This document shows, piece by piece, positions 26,368 to 35,431 of a stretch of 53,144 nt of DNA. Each line of letters starts with the position of its first letter. Within the stretch, counting starts at the first letter, position 1. This DNA is from Chitinophagaceae bacterium (lineage in GTDB: Bacteria; Bacteroidota; Bacteroidia; Chitinophagales; Chitinophagaceae). The notes beneath the pieces were generated by a model. The model did no database searches. It worked only from the letters and a program-made list of their open reading frames with translations, and had not been told where the DNA came from. Where the stretch lies: contig JACCYQ010000100.1 of assembly GCA_013696395.1 (NCBI GenBank), positions 1-53,144 on the forward strand. The letters run 5' to 3'. The position numbers and the translations under genes were made by a program.

Positions 26368-27408
26368 TCAAACCAGCCAGGTAACATCATCAGCATCCAG
26401 TTTTGCAACAAATTCCTGCGCAACATTTTGCCCTGTATCAACCATGTTTCGCATTTCTGCCGGATTAAATACCAGTCCGCCGGGACCGCCACCTAAGGGT
26501 GTTTCAGGTTTGATGATAAACAGTTTTATCCCATGAACAGATTCAAGTGGGTTTTGCGGACCTTCTATATTAAAATAACGATTTATTGTATCTGGAGTAA
26601 CACCATCATCTTTCATTTTCTGTTTCACCGCGTGAATGTATCGCAATGCCTTTGCATGTTGCTCCATGGCATATACATCATTTTTCTGAACATCCTCACT
26701 CATCATACTGATGGTTCTTTCAAGAATCGGGAACAACGTTTGATATTCCGTTTCAACTTCAGCCGAACCCGTTGAAAGCAGAATGCAAAATACTTCGGTA
26801 GCGCCCTGGTCAATGGCCATTTGTATACCGGCATATTCCCTGACACCACCATCTACATACTGGTAATTTTTTTCTTTCCCCTGTGTGTAATTAAAATCAA
26901 TTTTGACAGGTGTCATAAATACCGGCTGACAAGCAGAACCCAAAATGGCGAGCCGCATATGCTCTGCATCCTGGATGATTTTTATATTATAGGATGATGC
27001 AGGCGAAGGCGTTTTATTGGTTGTATAAACGACAATACCCTGCGTTTGAAGACAGGTGTTTACAAGATAAATATCCGTGCCCGATCCGATTATTTCCTGG
27101 TAACGATCATCATTCATATGCTCCCGGATCAATTGCCATAAAGGCTCAACGGTATAAATAGATTTTTGATTTAAGCGATCTCCAATACGGTGAGTTGTTA
27201 CAACCTTTTCGGTCGTTTGGGTAGTGTAAATTTCTTCCAATAAATCAATTTCCTTTGTGGCAGCTAATGGTGACATGAGTGCTCCCGTGCTGGTGCCCAC
27301 AATGATATCGAAATGTAAAGTTGGAAACAAAAAGCGGAGACGCTGCAAGATACCGACGGCAAAAGCGCCTTTAGATCCACCGCCACTTATTACCAAAGCA
27401 CGTTTCAT
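26368..27408 (-). CDS. Patatin-like phospholipase
   Basis: 346 residues. Oxyanion hole GGGSKGAF (9-16), nucleophile Ser40 in GTSTG, and the catalytic Asp in YVDGGV near residue 180 form the Ser-Asp dyad of patatin lipases, which hydrolyse acyl esters of phospholipids. No signal peptide or barrel domain, so the enzyme is cytoplasmic or injected. The C-terminal third (KPETPLGGGPGGLVFNPAEM) is found in bacterial members with no extra domain. It is preceded 27 bases upstream, on the same strand, by an exported barrel-like protein, and the two are probably one operon. Confidence 0.9.
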   Translation of the reverse strand: MKRALVISGGGSKGAFAVGILQRLRFLFPTLHFDIIVGTSTGALMSPLAATKEIDLLEEIYTTQTTEKVVTTHRIGDRLNQKSIYTVEPLWQLIREHMNDDRYQEIIGSGTDIYLVNTCLQTQGIVVYTTNKTPSPASSYNIKIIQDAEHMRLAILGSACQPVFMTPVKIDFNYTQGKEKNYQYVDGGVREYAGIQMAIDQGATEVFCILLSTGSAEVETEYQTLFPILERTISMMSEDVQKNDVYAMEQHAKALRYIHAVKQKMKDDGVTPDTINRYFNIEGPQNPLESVHGIKLFIIKPETPLGGGPGGLVFNPAEMRNMVDTGQNVAQEFVAKLDADDVTWLV

Positions 27409-27435
27409 CAGTATTGTTTTTTAGATTAATTGATT

Positions 27436-27996
27436 TCAGTTTGGAAATGTTTCCTTAGGTTGTTTAACTTTTGACAAGCGAAAGGCAATGCCTGATTGTA
27501 TCCACCAATGATTCAGGTTATAATCCCGGTGTGCCATTAAACTTACAACCAGTTTATTCAACAGATCCAGGTTAATGCCAGCACCAGCCAGGCGTTGTTC
27601 ATCGGTTCCCCATAAATGATCAACATTCAGGTGCAGGTTACCTAATGAACCGAAAAAACCGCCTTTGAATTCGGTTAACTTCAATGATATGGTAGGTCCT
27701 AATAAACCATGAATATCTTTGTTTGTATAAAATCCACCCGCTATTATTCCCCCTCTTAATGTGTGTTCAATGAGGGTAGCCTGGGGTACTAACTGTAATC
27801 CACCAACGAAAATATCAGCTGCCGGCTTTTTATAGGTGATCATACCTGAATGCAATCGCACATGCATAATAAATTCATTTGGAAATTCTGTTTGCGCGGA
27901 AGTATAAAAACAGGTTAAAAAGATTAAACCCGAAAGCAATCCTTTTTTAAAAAGGGATGCAAAGCGTTGGTTATAACTTTCACATAAAAAAGACAT
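27436..27996 (-). CDS. Exported protein, possible small outer-membrane barrel
   Basis: 186 residues. The N-terminus has a basic start and a hydrophobic segment (GLLSGLIFLTCFYTSAQ, about 19-35) that looks like a signal peptide ending SAQ. The rest has alternating strands rich in Gly and aromatic residues (IFVGGLQLVPQATLIEHTLR, then GGIIAGGFY; FFGSLGNLHLNV; WWIQSGIAFRLSKV). I do not recognise a family. It lies directly upstream of the patatin gene and could be its outer-membrane partner, but that is only inferred from position. Confidence 0.65.
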   Translation of the reverse strand: MSFLCESYNQRFASLFKKGLLSGLIFLTCFYTSAQTEFPNEFIMHVRLHSGMITYKKPAADIFVGGLQLVPQATLIEHTLRGGIIAGGFYTNKDIHGLLGPTISLKLTEFKGGFFGSLGNLHLNVDHLWGTDEQRLAGAGINLDLLNKLVVSLMAHRDYNLNHWWIQSGIAFRLSKVKQPKETFPN

Positions 27997-28103
27997 ATGC
28001 TTTATTAAAAGTGAACACTATTAAATATAGTAATTTAATTTTTTAAATAAGGAAGTCAGATTCAACCTCTACAATATGTAAAAATTTACTTCATTAATAC
28101 ATT

Positions 28104-29396
28104 CTATAAGTTCAGGATTATAAACGCGATTAAAGCTGCTAAAAAAATGGTTCCATATCCTATGAAAATATGCCTTCGTAGTTCTTTGCTGCCAGCCCAA
28201 AGCGCAATGCCAATTTTTACCAATGTGTTTGATATAGTAGCAAGTAAAATAGCATTTTGTGCAACCCGCACGGTTAAACTTATGTTGGTTAATTTAGAAA
28301 CCGAAATAGTAATTGCATCAATATCCGTTAAACCAGCTATAACACTAGAAATCAGAATTCCACTATTACCAAAATACTCGCTGGTATAACTAACTAAGAG
28401 AAGTATCAAAGTATAAATGAATCCAAAAGTTATTGCACTCTGCATATCCAGCGGTTTGCTTCCTGGCAGAGAGGCATCCATATTTTGGTTATTTACCTGT
28501 TTTTTATAAAAGTAAAATGTAATTCCAATGGCAGCCAGGAAAATGATCCCTACTGGTAATAATAAACCCTGCAACAATGATTTATTAAATATATAAACCC
28601 ATAAAAGAACCCTGATAACCATGATGGATGATGCAGCTAAAATGGCAGTGGCGCAATTGATTGAAAGTGCTGGCAACTCTTTGCTTTTTTTAGCAAATAC
28701 CCATGTTACCATGGTACTGGAGACGAGGCCACCAACAATTCCGGTGAGTAAAATCCCTCTGTTAGCACCCAGGAATTTCATCAGCAGGTATCCTACAAAT
28801 CCAATACCGGAAATAAGCAAAATTACCCATCCGATTTCTCTTGGGTTAAGAACATCAAAAGGTCCCATGCTTGTATCAGGCAGAAAAGGGAAGATCAATA
28901 ATGCTGCAACGATAAACCGGATGAAATCATACATCTCCTGTTGGGTGATCTTGCCAACAATGTATTTAAATTTAACCTTAGCAGATAACAGTACCACCAC
29001 TATAACGGTAATGACTAAACTAAGTTCTATATACCCTAAAAAACTTAGTGATCCCAGGAAAAACGCAATGAGCGCAGAAAATTCAGTTGTTCCACCTATT
29101 TCCCCTTTAAAAGAAGTAATCCAGTAAGAAATTCCAATAAAAATTATTACTGCCATCAGGATACCCGCATAAATCCAGGGATTTACCAGGTAATTCATCA
29201 TAACGCCAATAAAACCTAACAGTACAACGAAAGTAAAAGTGCGGATGCCTGCAAAACTTTTAATTTTAGTATTTATTGAAGAATATTCGCGTTCCAGTCC
29301 AATAAGGAAACCAATACCAACGGCAACCAGTAACCGGATGAAAAAATCTTTTTGTGTTATCTGGAAATCGGCAAGGTCAATTATATAGTTATCCAT
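28104..29396 (-). CDS. MgtC/SapB-DUF4010 family membrane protein
   Basis: 430 residues with about 12 membrane helices. The N-terminal third is a MgtC domain (GIGFLIGLEREYS motif with its conserved Glu and Arg, then FAGIRTFTFVVLLG); the remainder is the DUF4010 domain (ANRGILLTGIVGGLVSSTMV, then SGILISSVIAGLTDIDAITIS). The fusion is widespread. MgtC proteins of pathogens help growth in low Mg2+ and act as regulators of ATP synthase or cyclic di-GMP; for the MgtC-DUF4010 form the function is open. It is separated from egtD by about 120 bases and may be independent of it. Confidence 0.88.
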   Translation of the reverse strand: MDNYIIDLADFQITQKDFFIRLLVAVGIGFLIGLEREYSSINTKIKSFAGIRTFTFVVLLGFIGVMMNYLVNPWIYAGILMAVIIFIGISYWITSFKGEIGGTTEFSALIAFFLGSLSFLGYIELSLVITVIVVVLLSAKVKFKYIVGKITQQEMYDFIRFIVAALLIFPFLPDTSMGPFDVLNPREIGWVILLISGIGFVGYLLMKFLGANRGILLTGIVGGLVSSTMVTWVFAKKSKELPALSINCATAILAASSIMVIRVLLWVYIFNKSLLQGLLLPVGIIFLAAIGITFYFYKKQVNNQNMDASLPGSKPLDMQSAITFGFIYTLILLLVSYTSEYFGNSGILISSVIAGLTDIDAITISVSKLTNISLTVRVAQNAILLATISNTLVKIGIALWAGSKELRRHIFIGYGTIFLAALIAFIILNL

Positions 29397-29515
29397 TTAG
29401 GAGCAGTTACCAGATAAAACTACATTAAATACATTGTCCTGAGAAATGTTCTGCGATTCTGGTTATCCCAAATTGTCTGTCCAATTTCCAGGTATAAAAA
29501 AATCGAAAGGTTAAA

Positions 29516-30454
29516 TTATACGCATTCCCAGACAGCCTCCAAAAAATAATTTCTGGAATCAAAAAAATGCCCGATAGGCTCAAATCCGCTAAGTTTAGCC
29601 AGGGAACTGGTTTGCGAAACGGAATATTTTTGAGATACTTCTGTTTGTATACATTCGTTTTTCTCAAAATCAAATTTTTCTGCGCCTATACTTACCTGTT
29701 GTTTCTCCAGACTTACCAAAAAACTTTTACAGGTGCCGGATATGGGATCATATGATGGATAGTGATGAAATTTATCCAAACAAAAGTCGCCGCCCAATTC
29801 CCGGTTAATTCTTTCCAGCAGGTTCAGGTTAAAATGACTGGTTATGCCATCCCGGTCATTATATGCCCTGCGTATGATATGTGGATTTTTTTTAAGATCC
29901 ATACCGATCATTAAAATATCATGCACATTCAAACAATTACGGATAGACGATAAAAACGCACCGGTTTCTCCCAAAGGAATATTCCCAACATTGGATCCAA
30001 GAAATAAAACAAGCTTTGGTTTCGCAGATTGTGTTTTTGACTGGTTAAGCATAGCGAGGTATTCCCCTTGCATACCATGCAATTTTAATCCAGGTAATTT
30101 ACCGGGCAGGTTTTGCTGCAGCCATTCGATGATGTTAGCAGAAATATCCACCGGGTAATATATAAAATCAACATCCTGATCCTTTAACGCTTTAAGCAAA
30201 TAGCTGCTTTTAGTTGCATCACCCGCGCCGAGTTCCCAAACATCAAAATCACCAAGCTTTGATTTAAAAAATTCAGCCAGTTTGCCTGATTGTTGTTGAA
30301 ATATTTCCAGTTCGCATCGGGTTAAATAATAATCTTCACTGTGCATGATCTGCTGAAATAGTTCATCGCCCTTTTTATCATAAAAATATTTGGATTGCAG
30401 GTACTTTGGCGATGCATTTAATCCATCCTGAACATCTTTTAAAAAAATTTCCAT
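29516..30454 (-). CDS. egtD: L-histidine N-alpha-methyltransferase EgtD (ergothioneine)
   Basis: 312 residues from the ATG at 30454, 4 bases after the egtB stop; an upstream in-frame ATG at 30562 lies inside egtB and is not used. EgtD methylates histidine three times with SAM to make hercynine. Seen: the N-terminal GLNASPKYLQSKYFYDKKGD with LFQQIMHSEDYYLTRCELEI, SAM motif VWELGAGDATKS, FLGSNVGNIP, and the C-terminal histidine-binding segment. It forms a two-gene operon with egtB. The antioxidant ergothioneine fits the oxidative-stress theme of the window. Confidence 0.94.
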   Translation of the reverse strand: MEIFLKDVQDGLNASPKYLQSKYFYDKKGDELFQQIMHSEDYYLTRCELEIFQQQSGKLAEFFKSKLGDFDVWELGAGDATKSSYLLKALKDQDVDFIYYPVDISANIIEWLQQNLPGKLPGLKLHGMQGEYLAMLNQSKTQSAKPKLVLFLGSNVGNIPLGETGAFLSSIRNCLNVHDILMIGMDLKKNPHIIRRAYNDRDGITSHFNLNLLERINRELGGDFCLDKFHHYPSYDPISGTCKSFLVSLEKQQVSIGAEKFDFEKNECIQTEVSQKYSVSQTSSLAKLSGFEPIGHFFDSRNYFLEAVWECV

Positions 30455-30458
30455 AGTT

Positions 30459-31604
30459 CTATTTTGCCAACCTGATGCCGGTGTATTGCCAGCGTAAGAA
30501 GGTGTGAAAAAAATTGCGATAAGTAATTCGGGAGTGCCCTTCAGCAGTAACTTCTGATGCACCCCGTAATATTTTTTGGTTTACCATAAATTTTCCATTG
30601 TATTCACCGATAGCACCAGGTGCACGTGTAAATCCCGGATAAGGCAGGTAAGCACTTTCTGTCCACTCCCATCTTTTTCCCCAATCAAATTGCGTGGCCG
30701 CCACTTCCCATTCAAATTCGGTTGGAAGGCGGCAACCTTTCCAACTGGCAAACGCATAGGCTTCATAATAACTGACATGACATAACGGTAATGAGTGATC
30801 TATTTTCTCCAAACCTCTTAAAGTATAAATCCACCATTCATTGTCTACCAGGTGCCAATATAATGGAGCTTGAATTTTTTGGGTATTTACCCAATCCCAT
30901 CCTTCAGCGTGCCAGTGCCTGAAATCCTGGTAGCCCCCATCTTTGATAAACTCTAAAAAATCTCCATTGGTTACCAAATCTGATGATACACTGAATTCAT
31001 TCAGGAAAACCTTATGCCGGTTCAACTCATTATCAAAACAAAAACCTTCCCCTTCAAATCCAACTTCGTAAATATTTTCTGATATCGCGATCCATTTATT
31101 GGACATCATTTGCTTTGCATCCAGAAAATGCACATCATAGGATGGGAATAATGGATTATGTCCAAGTATGTATTTAATATCTGTACAAAGTAATTCCTGG
31201 TGCTGCTGTTCGTGGTTCAATCCCAGTAATAAGAGATCCTTTAAATCATTATTATTTTTTTCAAGAAAACGGCTCATTGCTTCGTCTACATGAGCGCGGT
31301 AGGCATATACATCAGCCACAGTAGGCCTGCTTAAATTTCCTCGGTCAGTTCGAATAACCCTTGCCCCCACTGTTTCATAATAACTGTTAAATACGAAATT
31401 ATAGTTTGGATCAAATTCGCGGTAGCCTTCCATATGTGGTTTTAAAACAAAAGTTTCGAAAAACCAGGTGGTATGCCCCAAATGCCATTTTGGTGGACTA
31501 ACATCCACTATTGGCTGCAAAACATAATCTTCCGTTTGCAATGGTTGGCAAATTTTCTCTGATTGTTGCCTGACTTCTTTAAAAATAGAATGTATTTCTT
31601 TCAT
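30459..31604 (-). CDS. egtB: Ergothioneine sulfoxide synthase EgtB
   Basis: 381 residues. Non-haem iron enzyme that joins a sulfur donor to hercynine. The N-terminal DinB-like domain has iron ligands in KWHLGHTTWFF (His41/His44 region) and H131/H135 in NHEQQHQEL. The C-terminal FGE-sulfatase (formylglycine-generating-type) domain shows VTNGDFLEFIKDGGY, CRLPTEFEWEVAA, WEWTESAYLPYPGF and a final GIRLAK. No egtA, egtC or egtE is adjacent, so the sulfur donor (cysteine or gamma-glutamylcysteine) and the lyase are unresolved here. It leads the egtB-egtD unit. Confidence 0.94.
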   Translation of the reverse strand: MKEIHSIFKEVRQQSEKICQPLQTEDYVLQPIVDVSPPKWHLGHTTWFFETFVLKPHMEGYREFDPNYNFVFNSYYETVGARVIRTDRGNLSRPTVADVYAYRAHVDEAMSRFLEKNNNDLKDLLLLGLNHEQQHQELLCTDIKYILGHNPLFPSYDVHFLDAKQMMSNKWIAISENIYEVGFEGEGFCFDNELNRHKVFLNEFSVSSDLVTNGDFLEFIKDGGYQDFRHWHAEGWDWVNTQKIQAPLYWHLVDNEWWIYTLRGLEKIDHSLPLCHVSYYEAYAFASWKGCRLPTEFEWEVAATQFDWGKRWEWTESAYLPYPGFTRAPGAIGEYNGKFMVNQKILRGASEVTAEGHSRITYRNFFHTFLRWQYTGIRLAK

Positions 31605-31807
31605 GAAAGGATAGTTTGTACGTACTTATACCATAAAAAAAACCGGCCAGCTTTTTAATTGATAAATGAATAAATAGAATTTATTACACTTTTTCACAAT
31701 TCGCAAGCATTATAAATTGTTAACAGCATTGCAAGTTGAAACCACAGTACGTAAACTTATACTATGAAAAAAATTACCCTTACCGGGTATTTACTAAAAC
31801 TAAGTTT

Positions 31808-32486
31808 ATGAAAACATCTTTACCCTTTTCAATTATCCTCCTGGCATTAATATCATTCAGTTCATGCCAACGCAAGGTTTACACATCAGCCAGTTTTGAA
31901 CAACAAACCTTTGATCACAAAAAAGTTGCCATCGTCCCTGCTCAAATAATTTTCACCGGTAAATTGCCTAAAGATATGCGCCAGGAAGAAATTAAAGCAA
32001 TAGAAGAATCAGAAAGCATCGCGTTTCAGCATTCTTTATATAATAGTATTTTAAGACATGCCAACACAAATAAATACTTTACTACAGTAAATTTTCAACA
32101 CACAGGAAGCACTTTGCAAATACCTGAAAAACAATATTTCAGTCCGTGATAGTTGGAATACGGATGATGGAGAGTTGGCCAATTTATTAGGTGTGGATGC
32201 CGTAGTCAGATTACGGATACAGAAGCAGCGATACATGAGCGATATAGCATCTTATGGAATCAGTGCAGGCAAACACCTGATTACAAATATCGGTGGTATT
32301 CCGATTCCTGCGGCGCATAATAAAACAAACGATATTATCACTTCATGTACTTTGGTTAGTGAAGATCAAACTTTATGGAATGACAGTTATACGGGTACAA
32401 GTGACTGGAATACGCCTGGAACTGTAGTTATTGAAAACATCACCAATAATTATGGAAAAAGATTTCCGTACAAAAAGAGACTTTAG
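31808..32486 (+). pseudogene. Lipoprotein gene interrupted by a +1 frameshift
   Basis: The start is the ATG at 31808 (MKTSLPFSIILLALISFSSC, lipobox SSC). The frame ends prematurely at 32147-32149. Removing one C from the CC at 32123-32124 restores a single frame through LQILKNNISVRDSW and ELANLLGVDAVVRLRIQKQR to the stop at 32486, about 225 residues in all. The C-terminal part looks like a Bacteroidota lipoprotein of unknown function. A TTG frame beginning at 32175 is just the second half. Either a recent inactivating insertion or a base-calling error explains it; the rest of the gene is intact, so the event is young. Confidence 0.8.
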
Positions 32487-32491
32487 ATTAT

Positions 32492-32514
32492 TAAAAAACC
32501 TGCAAAATGCAGGT
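32492..32514 (-). terminator. Intrinsic terminator of citrate synthase
   Basis: Minus strand: ACCTGCA-TTT-TGCAGGT followed by TTTTTAA; 7-bp stem, 3-base loop, 21 bases after the citrate synthase stop and just past the lipoprotein pseudogene. Confidence 0.85.
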
Positions 32515-32535
32515 CTTAAAATTATTTCACACTTG

Positions 32536-33861
32536 TTAATCACCCCATATCTCTTCTTCACCATTCAGCCATTTTTTAACCTGGCGATGGCTTACTGATT
32601 TTGGTCTTTCCAGAGGGAAGTTTAAAACCCTGTCCCAGCACAGACTGGCCAAAACACCAAGCGATCGGCTTACGCCAAATAACACCGTATAAAATTCGTA
32701 TTCAACAATACCATAATGAACTAATAAAGCGCCGCTGTGTGCATCCACATTGGGCCAGGGATTTTTTACCTTACCTAAGGATTGAAGAATAGGAGGAACT
32801 GTTTCGTATACATTCCAAATGGTTTGAACCAATGGATCATCCGGTAAATGTTTTTTGCCAAACTCCATTTGGGCCTCAAAACGTGGATCTGTTTTCCGCA
32901 ATACTGCATGCCCATAACCAGGCACTACTTTTCCTTCATTCAGCGTTTTTTCCACATATTCTTTTATCTGTTCGGATGATGGCAAATTGGTTTGCAGATG
33001 TTCCTGCATCTCATAAATCCATTTAATAACCTCCTGGTTAGCCAATCCATGTAATGGCCCCGCTAATCCATTCAAACCTGCGGAATAAGCCAGATAAGGA
33101 TCACTTAAAGCAGACCCTACAAGGTGGGTTGTATGTGCCGACACATTCCCTCCCTCGTGATCAGAATGAATGGTCATATAAAGACGAAAAAGTTCGTGTA
33201 CATCTTCATTTGAATAACCCATCATATGAGCAAAATTTCCTGCCCAGTCAAGCAAGCCGTTTGGTTGGATATGTTGTCCGCCTTTATACTTTCGGCGATA
33301 GATATATGCTGCAATTCTTGGAAGCCTTGCAATAAGATCCATGGAATCATCAAAAACTGCTTCCCAATAATCTTTTTTTGCCATGCCTTCAGCATATTTC
33401 TTTGCAAAGGCACTTTCAGTTTGTAAAGCCATGATGGCAATTACAAATTGAGTCATGGGATGGGTACTGATTGGTAAAGCTTCAATAGTGGCAAAAACAT
33501 GATTTGGTACATGGCTGCGCCGTTGCCAAACAGAGGAGAGGTGGTTTGCTTCATCCTCAGTAGGTAACTCGCCCACAAGCATCAGGTAAAACAATCCCTC
33601 TGGTAAAGGCTCAGAACCTCCTGGGGCCTTGGGTAATTTTTCCTGGAGTTCAGGAATGCTATATCCCCTGAATCGAATGCCATCCTGCGCATCAAGTAAT
33701 GAAGTTTCAGTAACCAGACCCGTCATACCACGCATGCCCTGGTAAATTTGATAAAGTTGAACTTCGCCAATCACTTTATTTCCATGCTCCTTCAATAATT
33801 CTTTGATTTCCGCAGAAATGATGTCCCCTTTAGCTTTAAACCTGTCTTTAATAACACCCAT
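32536..33861 (-). CDS. gltA: Citrate synthase, eukaryotic/mitochondrial-like type
   Basis: 441 residues from the ATG at 33861 (MGVIKDRFKAKGD); the in-frame ATG at 33924 adds 21 residues with no family match. Condenses acetyl-CoA and oxaloacetate. Catalytic residues are visible: His in HSDHEGGNVSAHT, His in GLAGPLHGLANQE and Asp in LRKTDPRF, with CoA/citrate contacts in PGYGHAVLRK. GQHIQPNGLLDWAGNFAHMM and FGVSRSLGVLASLCWDRV place it with the mitochondrial-like branch found in Bacteroidota, rather than the NADH-inhibited hexameric type. A hairpin lies in its leader (33886-33915). Confidence 0.94.
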   Translation of the reverse strand: MGVIKDRFKAKGDIISAEIKELLKEHGNKVIGEVQLYQIYQGMRGMTGLVTETSLLDAQDGIRFRGYSIPELQEKLPKAPGGSEPLPEGLFYLMLVGELPTEDEANHLSSVWQRRSHVPNHVFATIEALPISTHPMTQFVIAIMALQTESAFAKKYAEGMAKKDYWEAVFDDSMDLIARLPRIAAYIYRRKYKGGQHIQPNGLLDWAGNFAHMMGYSNEDVHELFRLYMTIHSDHEGGNVSAHTTHLVGSALSDPYLAYSAGLNGLAGPLHGLANQEVIKWIYEMQEHLQTNLPSSEQIKEYVEKTLNEGKVVPGYGHAVLRKTDPRFEAQMEFGKKHLPDDPLVQTIWNVYETVPPILQSLGKVKNPWPNVDAHSGALLVHYGIVEYEFYTVLFGVSRSLGVLASLCWDRVLNFPLERPKSVSHRQVKKWLNGEEEIWGD

Positions 33862-33885
33862 ACATGCCAGTTTAATAAATAAAAT

Positions 33886-33915
33886 AAGAGGGCTAAAGTT
33901 ATGGAATGCCCTCTT
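33886..33915 (-). terminator. Hairpin upstream of citrate synthase (terminator or leader structure)
   Basis: Perfect 8-bp inverted repeat AAGAGGGC / GCCCTCTT with a 14-base spacer; on the minus strand it is followed by ATTTTATTT. It lies 56 bases past the permease stop and 24 bases before the gltA ATG. The loop contains TAACTTTA, close to a -7 element, so this may instead be an operator around the gltA promoter. Confidence 0.5.
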
Positions 33916-33971
33916 GCAGAACAAAAATTAAGGTCTAAAGTTTGATGATCAATGGCCGGTAAGTTTATATT

Positions 33972-35060
33972 CTATTTCTGAGCCCTTCTGTATAATATAA
34001 TAGCAACAACAATAAATACAAGGTTAGGCAACCATGCAGCAATCAGGGGTGGTAAATTTCCTTTTACAGAGAAAACGGTTGAAAACCTGTCAGCAATTAT
34101 AAAGATTGCCGCTATAGCTATTCCTATAGCCATATGAACGCCGCTGCCACCCCTTGTTTTACGGCTGGCAATGATGGCTCCTATAAGGGTTAGTATGAGA
34201 ACTGTTACAGGTGTAGCGGAACGACGGTATTGCTCTACTTTCAAGGTATTTAATCCTTCAACACCTCTAAGTTCCTGCCACCTGATAAATTCTTTAAGGT
34301 CTGGCGTTGTCATTTTATCTTTTAAATACTTGTCTTTACGAAGATCCCGGGGTTCCATATTGAGGTTAATATTGGTGTCCGGAATACTGACCACCTTTTC
34401 CTGCAAATTATCAATCTCCCTGATAATTACATTTTCCAATCGCCAATTATTTTTAGAGGTATCCCAGACCATGGCATCTGCCCTTAAATTCAATTGTATT
34501 TTGTTATCATAAACCTTCTCCAGGAAAAAACCGGAAGATCTTTTCAAAGCAGTATCATAATATTTGATACCAGCATAGGTATTGGTATCGATTTGCAGGT
34601 AGTAAGAACTGGTGAAATCCAGACTTTGAGTGGGGTGGCCGCCATCGAGATAATTAGCCTCAAATTCGCTTCGGATAATATTTGCCTTTGGAATTATATA
34701 CCTGTTTGCATACCAGATAATAATAGCTAGAAAAATGCCTCCTATAAAATATGGTCTCAGCAACCTGTTAAAACTGATTCCATTTGCCAGGATAATAACG
34801 ATTTCTGATTTTGCAGCCATACTGCTCGTAAAAAAAATGACAGCTATAAAGACAAATATCGGAAACAACAAACCCCAAATATGTGGCACAAAACCAAAGT
34901 AATATTTAGTAATAATTTCCCCGGAAGAAAGACCGGTTTTTACAAAATCGTCCGTTTTCTCACTGGTGTCTACTGCAACCGCGATTATAGTGAACAATAA
35001 CATGCAAAAAATAAAAGTAACCAGCAGTTTCTTTAATATATACCAATCAAGGATCTTCAT
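33972..35060 (-). CDS. LptF/LptG-family permease
   Basis: 362 residues with the YjgP/YjgQ layout: three N-terminal helices (about 11-32, 58-82, 100-120), a periplasmic beta-jellyroll (130-265) and three C-terminal helices (275-358). The start MKILDWYILKKLLVTFIFCM is typical. It forms the membrane part of the LptB2FG exporter that pulls lipopolysaccharide from the inner membrane. In many Bacteroidota an LptF/G gene directly follows tgt; here about 1.2 kb with three small genes intervenes. The sequence cannot tell F from G with certainty. Confidence 0.88.
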   Translation of the reverse strand: MKILDWYILKKLLVTFIFCMLLFTIIAVAVDTSEKTDDFVKTGLSSGEIITKYYFGFVPHIWGLLFPIFVFIAVIFFTSSMAAKSEIVIILANGISFNRLLRPYFIGGIFLAIIIWYANRYIIPKANIIRSEFEANYLDGGHPTQSLDFTSSYYLQIDTNTYAGIKYYDTALKRSSGFFLEKVYDNKIQLNLRADAMVWDTSKNNWRLENVIIREIDNLQEKVVSIPDTNINLNMEPRDLRKDKYLKDKMTTPDLKEFIRWQELRGVEGLNTLKVEQYRRSATPVTVLILTLIGAIIASRKTRGGSGVHMAIGIAIAAIFIIADRFSTVFSVKGNLPPLIAAWLPNLVFIVVAIILYRRAQK

Positions 35061-35145
35061 CGGTTGCGAAGTAACGTATTTCTATTGGTAAATATAAGTG
35101 GTAAGCAGGTAAGGAAAAGTGAAAGATTAATACCAGAGAAAGGTA

Positions 35146-35418
35146 CTAAAAGGCAAAATGAAAATCAATGGCTAAACCCAGCGTTTGCACCAGGGCCGGA
35201 TCTATTTTTTTATCAGCATTCCTCATGGCAACTTTCCATTCTCCAGGATTAGAATTCATAACATCATTATTTGTGGTCAGTGAAAACTGAAATTCATCAT
35301 CCATAAATACATCATAATAAAAAACATTATCCTCTTTACAACATGGTTTTATTTCAGCAACCTGGCGTTGCTGATCCTTTAAATACTCTACCTGGAAAGG
35401 TGCCAGTTCTTCATTCAT
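35146..35418 (-). CDS. Uncharacterised 90-residue protein, resembles its neighbour
   Basis: No family recognised. 90 residues, acidic, no signal peptide or membrane helix. Predicted short strands (VFYYDVFMDDEFQFSLTT), a Trp in GEWKVAM, and the ending KKIDPALVQTLGLAIDFHFAF. The preceding gene (35432-35701, 13 bases upstream on the same strand) ends in a similar way (KTIDPWVADNIGHIILNNL) after a GRW motif, so the two look like diverged relatives. Probably co-transcribed. Cytoplasmic, function unknown. Confidence 0.65.
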   Translation of the reverse strand: MNEELAPFQVEYLKDQQRQVAEIKPCCKEDNVFYYDVFMDDEFQFSLTTNNDVMNSNPGEWKVAMRNADKKIDPALVQTLGLAIDFHFAF

Positions 35419-35431
35419 CTATTTGTAATTA

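Noticed and set aside
29425-29673. Minus-strand frame at the 3' end of egtD
   Set aside because: Out-of-frame shadow overlapping egtD; no family resemblance.
32175-32486. Separate gene starting with TTG
   Set aside because: It is the C-terminal half of the frameshifted lipoprotein; one base change joins it to the first half.
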